Notes under the pieces: model-generated
Told to the model about the DNA's origin: nothing
What the model saw: only the letters and a program-made list of their open reading frames with translations
The model's database searches: none
Translations under genes and position numbers: made by a program
NCBI GenBank assembly: GCA_947644305.1
Contig: CANRYS010000007.1
Span: forward strand, 62,001 to 126,000
Source of the DNA: an uncultured Roseburia sp.
GTDB taxonomy: Bacteria > Bacillota > Clostridia > Lachnospirales > Lachnospiraceae
Direction of reading: 5' to 3'
Length of the DNA stretch: 64,000 bases
Shown: positions 43,186-52,612 of the stretch, piece after piece
How positions within the stretch are numbered: position 1 is the stretch's first letter
How the letters are laid out: every line of letters begins with the position of its first letter

Positions 43186-43878
43186 TTACTTATCGTATTC
43201 TCTGCTTCCAAAAATTCCTGTGCCTACCCGGATAAAGGTTGCACCCTCTTCAATAGCAACCTCATAGTCTCCGGTCATCCCCATAGAAAGCTCATCCATA
43301 CTAATATTATCAATGTTTTTGCCATTAATGTCAACTAGTAATTTCCGTAAATTCTGAAAATGCACCCTGTTTTCCTCTGGGTTTTCTACATAGGGAGCGA
43401 TGGTCATAAGACCACAGACGTGAATGTTTGGCATAACTGCGATCTCGCGGATGGTTTCCTCTGTTTCTTCTGGCATAAGCCCGAATTTGGATTCTTCCCT
43501 GGCAACGTTTACCTCGATGAGAATTTTAGCTGTCTGTTGGATCTTCTCATATTCCTTCTGGATCTGTTCTGCCAGTCTAAGAGAATCTACAGAGTGTATC
43601 CGTGCTGTTTTCCCAGCGATCTGGCGCACCTTATTGCGTTGAAGATGTCCGATGAGGTGCCAGTCAATATTCTTTGGGAGAGCTACTTCTTTTTTTAGGA
43701 TTTCTTGAACTTTATTTTCGCCGAAGACACGGATTCCTGCTGTCATCGCTTCTTCCATCATTTCAATGGGTTTGGTCTTGCTGACCGCGATCAGTGTTAC
43801 CTCTTCTCTTTTTCTTCCACTTCTTTCGCAGGCCTGGCAGATTTTTTCTTCCACAAGTCTCAGATTTTCTGTAACCAT
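43186..43878 (-). CDS. yggS: YggS family PLP homeostasis protein
   Basis: The 230-residue protein is a PLP-binding TIM barrel of the COG0325 family. The Lys that holds PLP is in LIAVSKTKP near residue 33, and FGENKVQEIL, DWHLIGHLQRNK and SMGMTGDYEVAIEEGATFIRVG are family motifs. It buffers pyridoxal phosphate and affects amino-acid pools; it has no known enzyme activity. Its position before sepF is conserved in many Gram-positives. AGGAGGCATCCC precedes the ATG. Confidence 0.95.
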   Translation of the reverse strand: MVTENLRLVEEKICQACERSGRKREEVTLIAVSKTKPIEMMEEAMTAGIRVFGENKVQEILKKEVALPKNIDWHLIGHLQRNKVRQIAGKTARIHSVDSLRLAEQIQKEYEKIQQTAKILIEVNVAREESKFGLMPEETEETIREIAVMPNIHVCGLMTIAPYVENPEENRVHFQNLRKLLVDINGKNIDNISMDELSMGMTGDYEVAIEEGATFIRVGTGIFGSREYDK

Positions 43879-43893
43879 TTTGGGATGCCTCCT

Positions 43894-45279
43894 TTATTCC
43901 ACAAAGTCATTTTCATTGATTTTATCCGGATTCACTACGATATGATCGTAGTTTGAGATCCCGCCTCTGGTATCCGGAGCAATAATTGTATACTCATTAT
44001 TTTCGTATTTCTTTTCTATTTTTTTAAATTGACAGTAGCCGGTATTTACACAGTAAACTCCTTCCACTTTTGCTGCGCTCTGTAGGGTGTAAGCTTGGTT
44101 ATTGGATGGATTGCTAATGGTATCGCCCGGTTTTAGAACCGATTGATCTACAAAATAACTACCATCTGTGACGGAAAAATCTTTCAAAGACACAAACTTT
44201 TTTGAGGAGGAACCATCTTTTTTATAGGTAAGCAGCAAAACTCCCTTTTCTGCGTTGTCTCCTCCGGCGGAAACCAGATTTTCTGGAACTAGAGTCATCT
44301 CTTTGGAGATAATGGATGAGTTTGGGATCTTAAAACCATTTGCCGCATTTAAGTTCAGTTCGATGTCGATAAAACGGTCATTGAGATACCGACCCATAAA
44401 ACGGCTGGTAGAAAGGACAGCGAATTCATTTCCTCCATTATTTTGAATCTCAAGCGCTGTATTAAATGAAACGTTATCTTTTTTGATCGTTACCCGGACG
44501 GTAGTGAGATCTCTCAGTTTGGTGGACAAACCTTCTGAGAGTGGGACGACGATCTTCCAGTCCTCATTAGTTACCAGTTTACACACGGGAACTTTTTTCT
44601 CGATATGTTCCGAAGAACTAAGTTGTTTTCGTTCCACGGACGCTGCATTTTGGAACAATTCGGTAGATATCATATCCAGTGTGGTTTCCTCAAAACCATC
44701 GATGGAATAGGATATAATACCGGAAGTCTGGGCACGGAATTTACTGAAATCACTTTTGACGTTGTTTTCAGACATTTGTTTTTTCAAGTCGCTGTAGAGA
44801 TTATCCCGACTCTGTTCAAATATGGTGTTTTCTACATTATAATGAAAATCTTTTACATCAGAATAAGCGGAAGGGTTGAAATTCGTATAAAAATCTCCGA
44901 TAACCTCCCGCATTTTGGCAATGTCATCTTTTGTCGTACTGGTCTCCGTTTCTACATCATTCAGTAATTCACTGATGGAACCATTGTCATCTATGGTATA
45001 GATGACCTCATTTTTTCCCACTTTACTTTGATCCGCATGATAAAAATTCACATACCCACTTTCTTCCGAATAGATCACCTTTTCGTCTCGGAGAATAAAG
45101 CCAGAGATGGTGCTGTCGTCGGCAATGCTTGTCTCATTCACTTCATAAATACTGATGTGTTCTTTTTTGATATAATTCCACGCGATAACAGCGACATATA
45201 CAATGATGATCAATAAAATCATCGTGGCTACCTTTGGCTGAAAAGGTTTTTTATATTTTACGATTTTATTATTACTCAA
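43894..45279 (-). CDS. HlyD-like membrane protein of the ylm division cluster
   Basis: The 461-residue protein has one N-terminal membrane segment (about residues 17-37), a beta region like a biotinyl-lipoyl/HlyD barrel (GFILRDEKVIYSEESGYVNF, about 58-80), a helical hairpin (about 100-170) and further beta strands, so it looks like a membrane-fusion-type adaptor. No efflux pump gene is adjacent. It opens the yggS-sepF-DivIVA-like-lspA-rluD run, which suggests a role in envelope or division instead of export, but that is inference from context. The start is TTG, preceded by GGAAGGG. Confidence 0.7.
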   Translation of the reverse strand: MSNNKIVKYKKPFQPKVATMILLIIIVYVAVIAWNYIKKEHISIYEVNETSIADDSTISGFILRDEKVIYSEESGYVNFYHADQSKVGKNEVIYTIDDNGSISELLNDVETETSTTKDDIAKMREVIGDFYTNFNPSAYSDVKDFHYNVENTIFEQSRDNLYSDLKKQMSENNVKSDFSKFRAQTSGIISYSIDGFEETTLDMISTELFQNAASVERKQLSSSEHIEKKVPVCKLVTNEDWKIVVPLSEGLSTKLRDLTTVRVTIKKDNVSFNTALEIQNNGGNEFAVLSTSRFMGRYLNDRFIDIELNLNAANGFKIPNSSIISKEMTLVPENLVSAGGDNAEKGVLLLTYKKDGSSSKKFVSLKDFSVTDGSYFVDQSVLKPGDTISNPSNNQAYTLQSAAKVEGVYCVNTGYCQFKKIEKKYENNEYTIIAPDTRGGISNYDHIVVNPDKINENDFVE

Positions 45280-45383
45280 AATAAACCCTTCCTTTCCTGC
45301 AAAGTAATATCCCTATCCATGAATAATACGGATAAAAACCGTTCATAATCATACTATCAAATGAAGAATAAGGAGGAAAAACC

Positions 45384-45581
45384 ATGAAAGCACTTGACTA
45401 TACAGCACTTATCATCGTTATTATTGGAGCCATTAACTGGGGCCTCATCGGTTTTCTTGGATTTGACCTGGTCGCTTTTTTATTTGGTTCTATGTCGCTC
45501 TTTTCCAGAATTGTATATGGTATCGTGGGGATCTGCGGCCTGTATGCCATCAGTTTTTGCGGAAGACTGCGCAACAACTAG
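45384..45581 (+). CDS. DUF378 small membrane protein
   Basis: The 65-residue protein has two membrane segments and the DUF378 (YuzA) pattern: ALDYTALIIVIIGAINWGLIGFLGFDLVAFLFG and a second segment RIVYGIVGICGLYAI. The function is unknown. AAGGAGG precedes the ATG. It is a rare + strand gene in the right half, divergent from the HlyD-like gene and convergent with mgsA. Confidence 0.9.
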   Translation: MKALDYTALIIVIIGAINWGLIGFLGFDLVAFLFGSMSLFSRIVYGIVGICGLYAISFCGRLRNN

Positions 45582-45591
45582 CAAACGAAAG

Positions 45592-45624
45592 TGTCACCAG
45601 TAGGAGTTTTAATCACCGGTGACA
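45592..45624. terminator. weak bidirectional hairpin between the DUF378 gene and mgsA
   Basis: TGTCACC at 45592-45598 pairs with GGTGACA at 45618-45624. T runs are poor, so the terminator role is uncertain. Confidence 0.4.
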
Positions 45625-45635
45625 TTACATAATCA

Positions 45636-46034
45636 TCATTGACGAACCAGTTCACGCCAATCTAAGTCCCCTCGTTCCAGAGCTTTTACAAGAAGTTCTG
45701 CTGTAGCGACATTTGTCGCCAGTGGAATATTGTGAACATCGCATAGTTGGAACAACGTCGTAGTCTCAGGCTCATGAGATTTTGGTGTCAGTGGATCCCG
45801 AAGGAAGATGACCAGATCAATGTCGTTGTTTTCGATCTGTGCGCCAAGCTGTTTTTCGCCACCCAGATGCCCGGCAAGATATTTGTGGATACTGAGATTC
45901 GTGACCTCTTCCACCAAACGGCCGGTGGTAGCTGTGGCAAATATGTCATGTTTGCTGAGAATTCCCCGGTATGCGATACAAAAATTCTGCATCAATATTT
46001 TTTTTGAGTCGTGAGCAATTAACCCAATATTCAA
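45636..46034 (-). CDS. mgsA: methylglyoxal synthase
   Basis: The 132-residue enzyme converts dihydroxyacetone phosphate to methylglyoxal and phosphate, an overflow bypass of glycolysis. NIGLIAHDSKK at the N-terminus, ATATTGRLVEE near 34, GHLGGEKQLGAQI near 54 and LVIFLRDPLTPKSHEPE near 72 match, including the catalytic Asp. TTG 46034 is chosen since AAGGAGG lies 8 bases before it; the longer frame to 46076 runs through this site. It ends the mre-min-rodA run. Confidence 0.94.
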   Translation of the reverse strand: MNIGLIAHDSKKILMQNFCIAYRGILSKHDIFATATTGRLVEEVTNLSIHKYLAGHLGGEKQLGAQIENNDIDLVIFLRDPLTPKSHEPETTTLFQLCDVHNIPLATNVATAELLVKALERGDLDWRELVRQ

Positions 46035-46104
46035 ACAAAAAACCTCCTTAAACTGACATGCCGCTTCTGGCAGCACTTCCTTGAATAAAAATCAACAGTA
46101 ATAT

Positions 46105-47301
46105 CTATGAATGACTGTTAAGGCTGTCGGCAAAACTAGAACTGCTTCCCCGGTTGGGTTGTATTCGGATATTGATTAGTATGCCGATTGCCATCATATT
46201 ACTCAACAGAGAGGACAATCCATTACTCAGAAATGGGAGGGGGAGTCCTGTGTTCGGCAGGATAGATGTGGCCACGCCGATATTGAAAAAAATCTGAAAA
46301 CAGAACATAGATCCAATACCGATCGCGATCATCATGCCCATATAATCCCGGGCGCGTTTGGCTGTGATAAAACATTTTATAATGATGACAGAGAGCAGTG
46401 CCAAAACGACCATACAGCCGATAAACCCAAATTCTTCACTGATTGGTGTCCATATAAAATCACTTTCTATTACGTCAACCGTTTTGTAATTACGGCTCTC
46501 CGATGCACCTTCCATAAGGCGTTTGCCATATAGTTTACCAGAGGCGATAGAGAGTACGGAGTTATTCTGCTGGTACATGATGCCGAGGGCTTCTGATTCT
46601 GGATTGAGAAAGCCTGTTATACGTTCGAGCTGATACGGTTTCAATAACTTCTGGAAGGGCTGTTGGATGTACCAGATCAAAAAGCCGCTGATGGGTATCA
46701 GCACGGCGACGACTGGTCCGAATATTTTTCGTCCCATACCGGATGAGATAAGCATGATGATCAGAAGAACCATGATCACTACGCTAGAAGACAGGTCCGA
46801 TTGTACGAGTATGAATGCCGTTGGCAAAATGGCGATCAGGCAGGCGAGGAAAAAGGTTTTAAAACTGTCAAGCCTGTCTCGGTGCTGCATAAGAAATGTA
46901 GCAAGAGTTAAAATAATAACAATCTTACATAATTCGGATGGCTGAAACATAACTATTTTAAAATCCAGCCAACGGTAAGAATCTGTCGATCCCTTTGATC
47001 CCAGTGGTGAAAATCTGGTACATGCTACCATGATCGTTGAAATAATGTATAGAATTGGAACATACATACAGATGGTATGGTAGTCAATCAATGAAAATAC
47101 TGCAATGATAAATAAGCCTGCTATAAGAGAAACAAGCTGGCGCTTAAAAGAGCCCACATTGGGAATTCCTAATAAAGATAATACATATGAACTAATCAGA
47201 GATAGTGTAAGAACCGCAAGAAGAAGTCCTACATCATAGTTTTTCCAGTTATATCTCTTCGATGTCAGCCAGTGCTGGATCTTTTCTTTAATATTTACCA
47301 T
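46105..47301 (-). CDS. rodA: RodA/FtsW/SpoVE family glycosyltransferase
   Basis: The 398-residue SEDS protein polymerises glycan strands from lipid II, paired with a class B penicillin-binding protein. There are about 10 membrane segments; DFKIVMFQPSELCKI near residue 115, GSKGSTDSYRWLDF before it, and SGLPLPFLSNGLSS-type C-terminal motif (NTGLPLPFLSNG near 355) are present. Location after pbp2 and minCDE points to RodA of the elongation machine. The start is uncertain: ATG 47301 or the in-frame TTG at 47316, neither with a strong site. Confidence 0.9.
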   Translation of the reverse strand: MVNIKEKIQHWLTSKRYNWKNYDVGLLLAVLTLSLISSYVLSLLGIPNVGSFKRQLVSLIAGLFIIAVFSLIDYHTICMYVPILYIISTIMVACTRFSPLGSKGSTDSYRWLDFKIVMFQPSELCKIVIILTLATFLMQHRDRLDSFKTFFLACLIAILPTAFILVQSDLSSSVVIMVLLIIMLISSGMGRKIFGPVVAVLIPISGFLIWYIQQPFQKLLKPYQLERITGFLNPESEALGIMYQQNNSVLSIASGKLYGKRLMEGASESRNYKTVDVIESDFIWTPISEEFGFIGCMVVLALLSVIIIKCFITAKRARDYMGMMIAIGIGSMFCFQIFFNIGVATSILPNTGLPLPFLSNGLSSLLSNMMAIGILINIRIQPNRGSSSSFADSLNSHS

Positions 47302-47325
47302 AATCTCACTACTCAATCCCTAAAT

Positions 47326-47598
47326 TTATTTTGTCTGCTTCATACTTACAATTGGAATGTTTGCAAAAAGGGCAGGAACAGATCCGTTGTTTCCCTCGGA
47401 TTCTGTCTGCTCAATCTTAATATCCAAACCCTCTTTATCAATTTCTACATACTTTGAAAGTACATTTATGATGTCATTCTTGATCTGCTCCATCAGATCA
47501 GGAGAACAATTCGCACGATCCGAAACAAGAACAAGTTTTAAGCGATCCTTCGCGACATTTCCTGATGATTTTTTACGGAAAAAATCTGCAAGTCCCAT
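47326..47598 (-). CDS. minE: cell division topological specificity factor MinE
   Basis: The 90-residue protein has an N-terminal amphipathic segment (GLADFFRKK) and the MinD-binding and dimer region (AKDRLKLVLVSDRANCSPDLMEQIKNDI, about residues 16-43). It drives MinD off the membrane so that the inhibitor oscillates and division occurs at mid-cell. ATG 47598 is chosen because AAGGAG lies 9 bases before it; the ATG three codons earlier touches that site. It lies 17 bp after minD. Confidence 0.92.
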   Translation of the reverse strand: MGLADFFRKKSSGNVAKDRLKLVLVSDRANCSPDLMEQIKNDIINVLSKYVEIDKEGLDIKIEQTESEGNNGSVPALFANIPIVSMKQTK

Positions 47599-47615
47599 AA
47601 TACTCATCTCCTTCT

Positions 47616-48407
47616 TTAGTTGTTTTTAAACTTGTTTCGTATCTTCGATAAAAATCCGCTATTTTTTGACAGATCCAACAGGGGAACTTCTTCTCCCATG
47701 ATCCGCTTACAGATATTTTCAAAAGCTTGTCCAGCCATGGTCTTAGTCCCTACCAGAGGCTCACCCTGGTTGGTGGATACAACGATATTCTCATCATCGG
47801 GAACCACGCCGAGCAGATCCACGGCGAGAATCTCTACCACATCCTCGCTGGACATCATATCGCCTCTCTTTACCATATCGGCGCGGAGACGGTTTACCAC
47901 AAGCTCCGTCTTTTTGACATCGTTGGCATTGAGGAGCCCGATGATGCGGTCCGCATCCCGGACAGCAGAAACCTCTGGTGTTGTTACAACAATCGCGCGG
48001 TTTGCTCCTGCGATGGCATTCTGAAAGCCCTGCTCGATGCCCGCCGGGCAATCTAACAGTATGTAATCAAATTCTTCTTTAAGTTCTTCTGCGAGTTTTG
48101 CCATCTGTTCCGGTGATACGGCTGTTTTATCACGGGTCTGGGCAGAAGGGAGCAGATAGAGATTGGGATATCTTTTATCTTTGATCAATGCTTGTTTGAT
48201 CCGGCAGTTTCCTTCTATCACGTCAACGAGATTATAGACGATACGGTTTTCAAGTCCCATGACAACATCCAGATTCCGAAGTCCTATATCTGTATCGATC
48301 AAAACTACCTTTTTGCCTTCTTTTGCCAACCCGGTACCTACATTAGCTGTGGTGGTGGTCTTTCCTACCCCACCCTTACCGGATGTGATAACAATTACTT
48401 CACTCAT
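47616..48407 (-). CDS. minD: septum site-determining ATPase MinD
   Basis: The 263-residue ParA-type ATPase has the deviant Walker A SGKGGVGKTTTTAN at residues 8-21, and a C-terminal amphipathic helix (GFLSKIRNKFKNN) that binds the membrane. It recruits MinC to block FtsZ near the poles. Sits between minC and minE in the min cluster; a 111-bp gap from minC holds no clear signal. Confidence 0.96.
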   Translation of the reverse strand: MSEVIVITSGKGGVGKTTTTANVGTGLAKEGKKVVLIDTDIGLRNLDVVMGLENRIVYNLVDVIEGNCRIKQALIKDKRYPNLYLLPSAQTRDKTAVSPEQMAKLAEELKEEFDYILLDCPAGIEQGFQNAIAGANRAIVVTTPEVSAVRDADRIIGLLNANDVKKTELVVNRLRADMVKRGDMMSSEDVVEILAVDLLGVVPDDENIVVSTNQGEPLVGTKTMAGQAFENICKRIMGEEVPLLDLSKNSGFLSKIRNKFKNN

Positions 48408-48518
48408 ATTTGTTTACCTGTCCTTTCATTCTGCAAATCTTTATGGGAGGGCTGATGTAAGCCTTCCATATCCCTATCATTTATAATACTTGAATGATAG
48501 TAAAAAAGCAATTTATTT

Positions 48519-49181
48519 TTAAAGGGAAATATCATTTAGAACATCCCGGTCCAGGGGTTCGATATAAATATTTCCATTTTGCGAAAAGGCGATCTTAGTC
48601 TCCACCTTTGTCTTTTGTTTTTCATCTGGACTTCTGGCGATCACATCGCCGATTCGAATCTGCGTCGGATTCATCTGTAGCGCTACCACAAAGGAATTAT
48701 CTCTTCCGGAGGCTCCTGCATAAACATTACCCAATAGTTTTCCGAGGACGATGACATTTCCAGTGGAAACGATCTGGGCGCCAGCATTGACATCTCCTAA
48801 TATAACAACGCTGGTATCGAATTCGATCACCTGCCCGGAGCGAAGGGTCCCTTTATAGAACTGCCCGGTATTCGTATTCATCGCCATTAGCTTTTCTTCC
48901 AGTGTACGGCTAAAATACGCCTCCCGCTCCGCATTATCGTCAATGACACAGACGATTTCAAGGTTTGAATTTTCTGTGATACAGTCCACTAATTCCAGTT
49001 GTTCTTCGTCGTTGAGTTTTCTACCCTCAAAAGACAGAGCAATCTGTGCGTCTCCCAGAAAATCAGAGGAGGACTTAAACTTTTCACAGACCTTTTCTTT
49101 TAATTCCTCAAAAGGCAATTCTTCCTTTAGATGTACAATGATGCCAGACTTTGTTCCTTTAATGATAACAGGATGATTCAT
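48519..49181 (-). CDS. minC: septum site-determining protein MinC
   Basis: The 220-residue FtsZ inhibitor has an N-terminal domain (about 1-100) and a C-terminal beta-helix (about 105-205) with GDVNAGAQIVSTGNVIVLGKLLGNVYAG, which is the MinD-binding MinC signature. ATG 49181 is chosen because GGAG lies 8 bases before it; the ATG two codons earlier is too close. It follows pbp2. Confidence 0.94.
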   Translation of the reverse strand: MNHPVIIKGTKSGIIVHLKEELPFEELKEKVCEKFKSSSDFLGDAQIALSFEGRKLNDEEQLELVDCITENSNLEIVCVIDDNAEREAYFSRTLEEKLMAMNTNTGQFYKGTLRSGQVIEFDTSVVILGDVNAGAQIVSTGNVIVLGKLLGNVYAGASGRDNSFVVALQMNPTQIRIGDVIARSPDEKQKTKVETKIAFSQNGNIYIEPLDRDVLNDISL

Positions 49182-49210
49182 ACGCATTTCTCCGTTTCCA
49201 TAACTATGTA

Positions 49211-52102
49211 TTAATCGGCTACACTGCCTGAATTGCTTACTGGTGCAGTGGCTGTATTCTTTAAAAGTTTCTTTCTTGAATCTTTATCATAATAATAACG
49301 ATAGATCGTGCTTGCCAATGTCGCTGCATTGCTGGAAGTAAACGCATTGGGAATAACAACGGTTACTGAGATCTCAGGGGATTCAAAAGGGGCAAAGGAG
49401 ACAAACAATGCATGGTTTGGTTCATTGGCACTGATCTGTGCCGTACCAGTTTTTCCTGCCACTTTTACGGGAACATCCTTAAATACCGATTTAAGGCTTC
49501 CGTTATTTACCACCATATACATTCCGCTTTTTATGGCGTTCATGGTGGAATTTTTGATCTCCAGTTTATTGTGAACCTTTGCTTTATTCGTCTTTTTCTT
49601 GTCCGTTACCACATTCACGGTTTTGTCTACCAGCGTCAGATCATAACAGGTACCGTCGTTGGCGATGGTGGAGACATAACGGGATAATTGAACTGGTGTG
49701 TAACTGCTGTTACCCTGTCCGATGGCAGAACGCACCGCATCCAAAGTGGATACATTTGGTTCTGCTTCTGACAATTCGATACCGGATTTATCTGTCAAGC
49801 CATATATTTTGGAGTATTGCTCCAACTTTTTTAATCCCCGTTCATTATTTAAAACGCCTCCCGTCAAACCACTGAGCTGATATCCCATTTCATAAAAGAA
49901 ATAGTTACAGGAATGTTGGATCGCCTGAGATACGTTGATGGTTCCGTGACTGGATCTGGACCAGCATTTAGGTGGATTGGGACCGATTTTCTCAAATACA
50001 TGCCTGTCCGTAACTGTAGAATAGGGATTAATTATGCCCTCTTCCAACGCTGCTGTGGCAGATACCATCTTGTAGGTGGATCCAGGAGCTGTCTTCTGCT
50101 GCGTCGCTCGGTTGAGCATTGGCGAGGCGGAATTGGTGTTGATCTTGGAAAAATACTCCGTATCCACAGAATTGGCAAATTTATTGTTATCATAGCTGGG
50201 ATAGGATACTAGAGCCTTAATCTTTCCTGTGTTTGGATCGGTCACCACGACAGAAGCGGCACAGGGGGTAAGTCCCAGCTCACCAGGAGAGATATCCAGG
50301 GATTTTATCTTGGATTTTAGGAATTCGAAAGGTGAGATACTCCCTGCACGAAGTCTGGCTGTCATCGCCTTATCTTTTTTTAGGTAGCCCTGTTCATACA
50401 AGAGCAGGCAGACCTCTCTCCCACTGATGATGTCATCGTAGATCAGTGTGTGATAAACTTTTTTGTCAAACTCTGTATCGTCTGACAGAGTTTCCCATAT
50501 ATAGTCCATAATTTTCTGGTAGATTTCTTCTGTGCTGTAGTAATCATCACCTACGTTCAGCGCTTCCAGACTGACCCAGTTATTCGATATGGCATAGATC
50601 AAAAAGCGGCTGAGACTCAATTTCCCATTGGCATATTTATTGTAGGTTTCATCGGTCTTGTCCAGCTTTTCTGTAGGAATAATCTCATCTGAGCGCAGCA
50701 GGGTATAGATATAATCCAGATAATCTTCTGAAGTTTCAGAAAGATTGTTGCCCGCCACGCCGTAGTTATATTTTAAATGGCGTTTTAAGCTCTTCAATGT
50801 ATTTTTTTTCTGGGTAGTGAATTTATTATATATCCTTTTTTCCAGGTCTGATGCCTCTGAGGTGTTGAATTTTGTGATGTCCACCAGGCTATTTTCTATA
50901 ATAGCACAGTATACATCATAAATCGGAACACGGATATCATCTGCTTTTTCTCCTTTGGAGCCTGCACTCTTGCTATTATTTAATTTGGAAATCAATACAC
51001 CTGCCACGGTTCTCTCCGTCAGTTTGTAAGCAGCTTTTTGAAGATCGGCATCGATGGTCAGATAAATATCATTTCCAGCCACTGCATCTTTGTGATCCTT
51101 CGTCTCTACCACACGGGAGCTGCTATCGATCACCAGGGTTTCGCTGCCCTTCTTTCCACGAAGCTGCTCTTCGTAGGTTCGCTCAATGCCTGTTTTTCCA
51201 ATCTGGTCGGCGGCGGTGTAGGTGTTGTCTTCCTTCTCTTTCATAGTGGCAAGGGTATCCGATGAGATCAGTCCCGTATAACCGATCACGTGGGAAAAAT
51301 AATAGCTGTCATAATAAACCCGTTTGGTGTCCTCACTGACTTCCACCCCGATCATATTCGCAGAATTTTCTTTGATGGCTGCCACTGTTTCCGGGGAAAC
51401 ATCCGAAGCGATCGTGACGGGTTCATATTTTTGATAGGTATTCATCATCAATGCATACCGGACTTTCATGATCTTTAAGGCAGTGGCATCGTTATAATTT
51501 TGCTCTTTTTTCTCCATCTGCTCCTTGGTTTTTTCTTCTCCTGTCAGAGGATCAAAAAAATGGATGCTGTTGGTTTTTGTAGAGGTTCGGATATAACGGA
51601 AACATTCTTCGGCGCTCATTTCCTTCTGCTCTTCGGTAAGATCGTCCACGGACTTTAGAAAATAGATCTCACGCTTAAAGCGCAGTTGGGCTTTTTTATC
51701 TACCGTAAAACGAAAACGCCCTTTTTTCGTAATTTCAATCGGAAATTCCACAGAGAGTTTATCTCCATGTTTTTCAATGAGTGAAATGCATTTGAGAATC
51801 ATTTCATTGGTGGTTTTATTATCCTTTAACTCTCCGGTATCTTCTATAGTAATGGAATAGCTCTGCTCGTTGGAGGCAAGGACCTTTCCATTGCAGTCGT
51901 AAATCTTTCCCCGGGAGCTTTTCAAGGTCTTTACTTTTGTATTTTTGATGGTTGCTTTCTGGTCATATTCTTCTCCCTGAACGATCTGAAGGTAGAATAA
52001 TCTGCCCACCAGGATACTGAAAAGAACGATATATACAAGAATCAGGGAAAAGATTCGCGATTTGACCAGTGTTTTAAAATAATCAATTATCGCAGTAACC
52101 AC
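49211..52102 (-). CDS. mrdA: class B penicillin-binding protein 2 (MrdA type), enlarged
   Basis: The 963-residue transpeptidase crosslinks peptidoglycan in the elongation machine with RodA. It has a single N-terminal membrane helix (about residues 17-36), a PBP dimer region, and the transpeptidase domain with active-site Ser675 (GSTYK), SCN near residue 728 and KTGTAQ with Lys884. The usual length of this class is about 600-720 residues. The excess is a roughly 240-residue, helix-rich and charged insert (about 370-610) between the dimer region and catalytic domain. GTG 52102 follows GAGGAGG. Gene order mreB-mreC-mreD-pbp2-min supports the role. Confidence 0.92.
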   Translation of the reverse strand: MVTAIIDYFKTLVKSRIFSLILVYIVLFSILVGRLFYLQIVQGEEYDQKATIKNTKVKTLKSSRGKIYDCNGKVLASNEQSYSITIEDTGELKDNKTTNEMILKCISLIEKHGDKLSVEFPIEITKKGRFRFTVDKKAQLRFKREIYFLKSVDDLTEEQKEMSAEECFRYIRTSTKTNSIHFFDPLTGEEKTKEQMEKKEQNYNDATALKIMKVRYALMMNTYQKYEPVTIASDVSPETVAAIKENSANMIGVEVSEDTKRVYYDSYYFSHVIGYTGLISSDTLATMKEKEDNTYTAADQIGKTGIERTYEEQLRGKKGSETLVIDSSSRVVETKDHKDAVAGNDIYLTIDADLQKAAYKLTERTVAGVLISKLNNSKSAGSKGEKADDIRVPIYDVYCAIIENSLVDITKFNTSEASDLEKRIYNKFTTQKKNTLKSLKRHLKYNYGVAGNNLSETSEDYLDYIYTLLRSDEIIPTEKLDKTDETYNKYANGKLSLSRFLIYAISNNWVSLEALNVGDDYYSTEEIYQKIMDYIWETLSDDTEFDKKVYHTLIYDDIISGREVCLLLYEQGYLKKDKAMTARLRAGSISPFEFLKSKIKSLDISPGELGLTPCAASVVVTDPNTGKIKALVSYPSYDNNKFANSVDTEYFSKINTNSASPMLNRATQQKTAPGSTYKMVSATAALEEGIINPYSTVTDRHVFEKIGPNPPKCWSRSSHGTINVSQAIQHSCNYFFYEMGYQLSGLTGGVLNNERGLKKLEQYSKIYGLTDKSGIELSEAEPNVSTLDAVRSAIGQGNSSYTPVQLSRYVSTIANDGTCYDLTLVDKTVNVVTDKKKTNKAKVHNKLEIKNSTMNAIKSGMYMVVNNGSLKSVFKDVPVKVAGKTGTAQISANEPNHALFVSFAPFESPEISVTVVIPNAFTSSNAATLASTIYRYYYDKDSRKKLLKNTATAPVSNSGSVAD

Positions 52103-52105
52103 AGA

Positions 52106-52612
52106 TTATACCTCCTCTTTTTTTTCTGATAAAAACTTCTCAAGCATATTGAGAAGCCGGAATATGAGTACGGAGACGATCAGAGTGTAGATGATCTCCG
52201 GAAGAATGACAGATGTAAAAGCAAAACCAAAATACAGCCGTCCTCTTACTAGGAACTCTGTGACATAATAATAAATGCCATAGAACAAATCACTGATTCC
52301 GACGAGTACACACGGGAGTATGTAGTTGTCTGTAAAATAAATCTTCTGGCAGTAACCACATAGAAAACCAATGGTCATAAAAACAAAGGCATAAAGCCCG
52401 ATCACATTGCCGAACTGCATGTCCAAAAGCAGGCCGCATAGAAAACCAGTCAGCAGACCGGAAGTTCTTCCCCGCATATAGGAGTAGCAGACGGTAAGTA
52501 TGAGCAGTATATTCGGCACCACATCTGCCAGTTCGATGGCATGTAGGGCGGTTGTCTGGAGTATAAATCCAATGAATATGATCACTATCGTGGAAATTCG
52601 TCGTTTAATCAT
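52106..52612 (-). CDS. mreD: rod shape-determining protein MreD
   Basis: The 168-residue protein has about five membrane segments and matches MreD by size, hydropathy and position between mreC and pbp2. GLLTGFLCGLLLDMQFGNVIGLYAF (about residues 53-77) is the conserved MreD-type segment. It overlaps mreC by 8 bp, indicating coupling. Confidence 0.92.
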   Translation of the reverse strand: MIKRRISTIVIIFIGFILQTTALHAIELADVVPNILLILTVCYSYMRGRTSGLLTGFLCGLLLDMQFGNVIGLYAFVFMTIGFLCGYCQKIYFTDNYILPCVLVGISDLFYGIYYYVTEFLVRGRLYFGFAFTSVILPEIIYTLIVSVLIFRLLNMLEKFLSEKKEEV

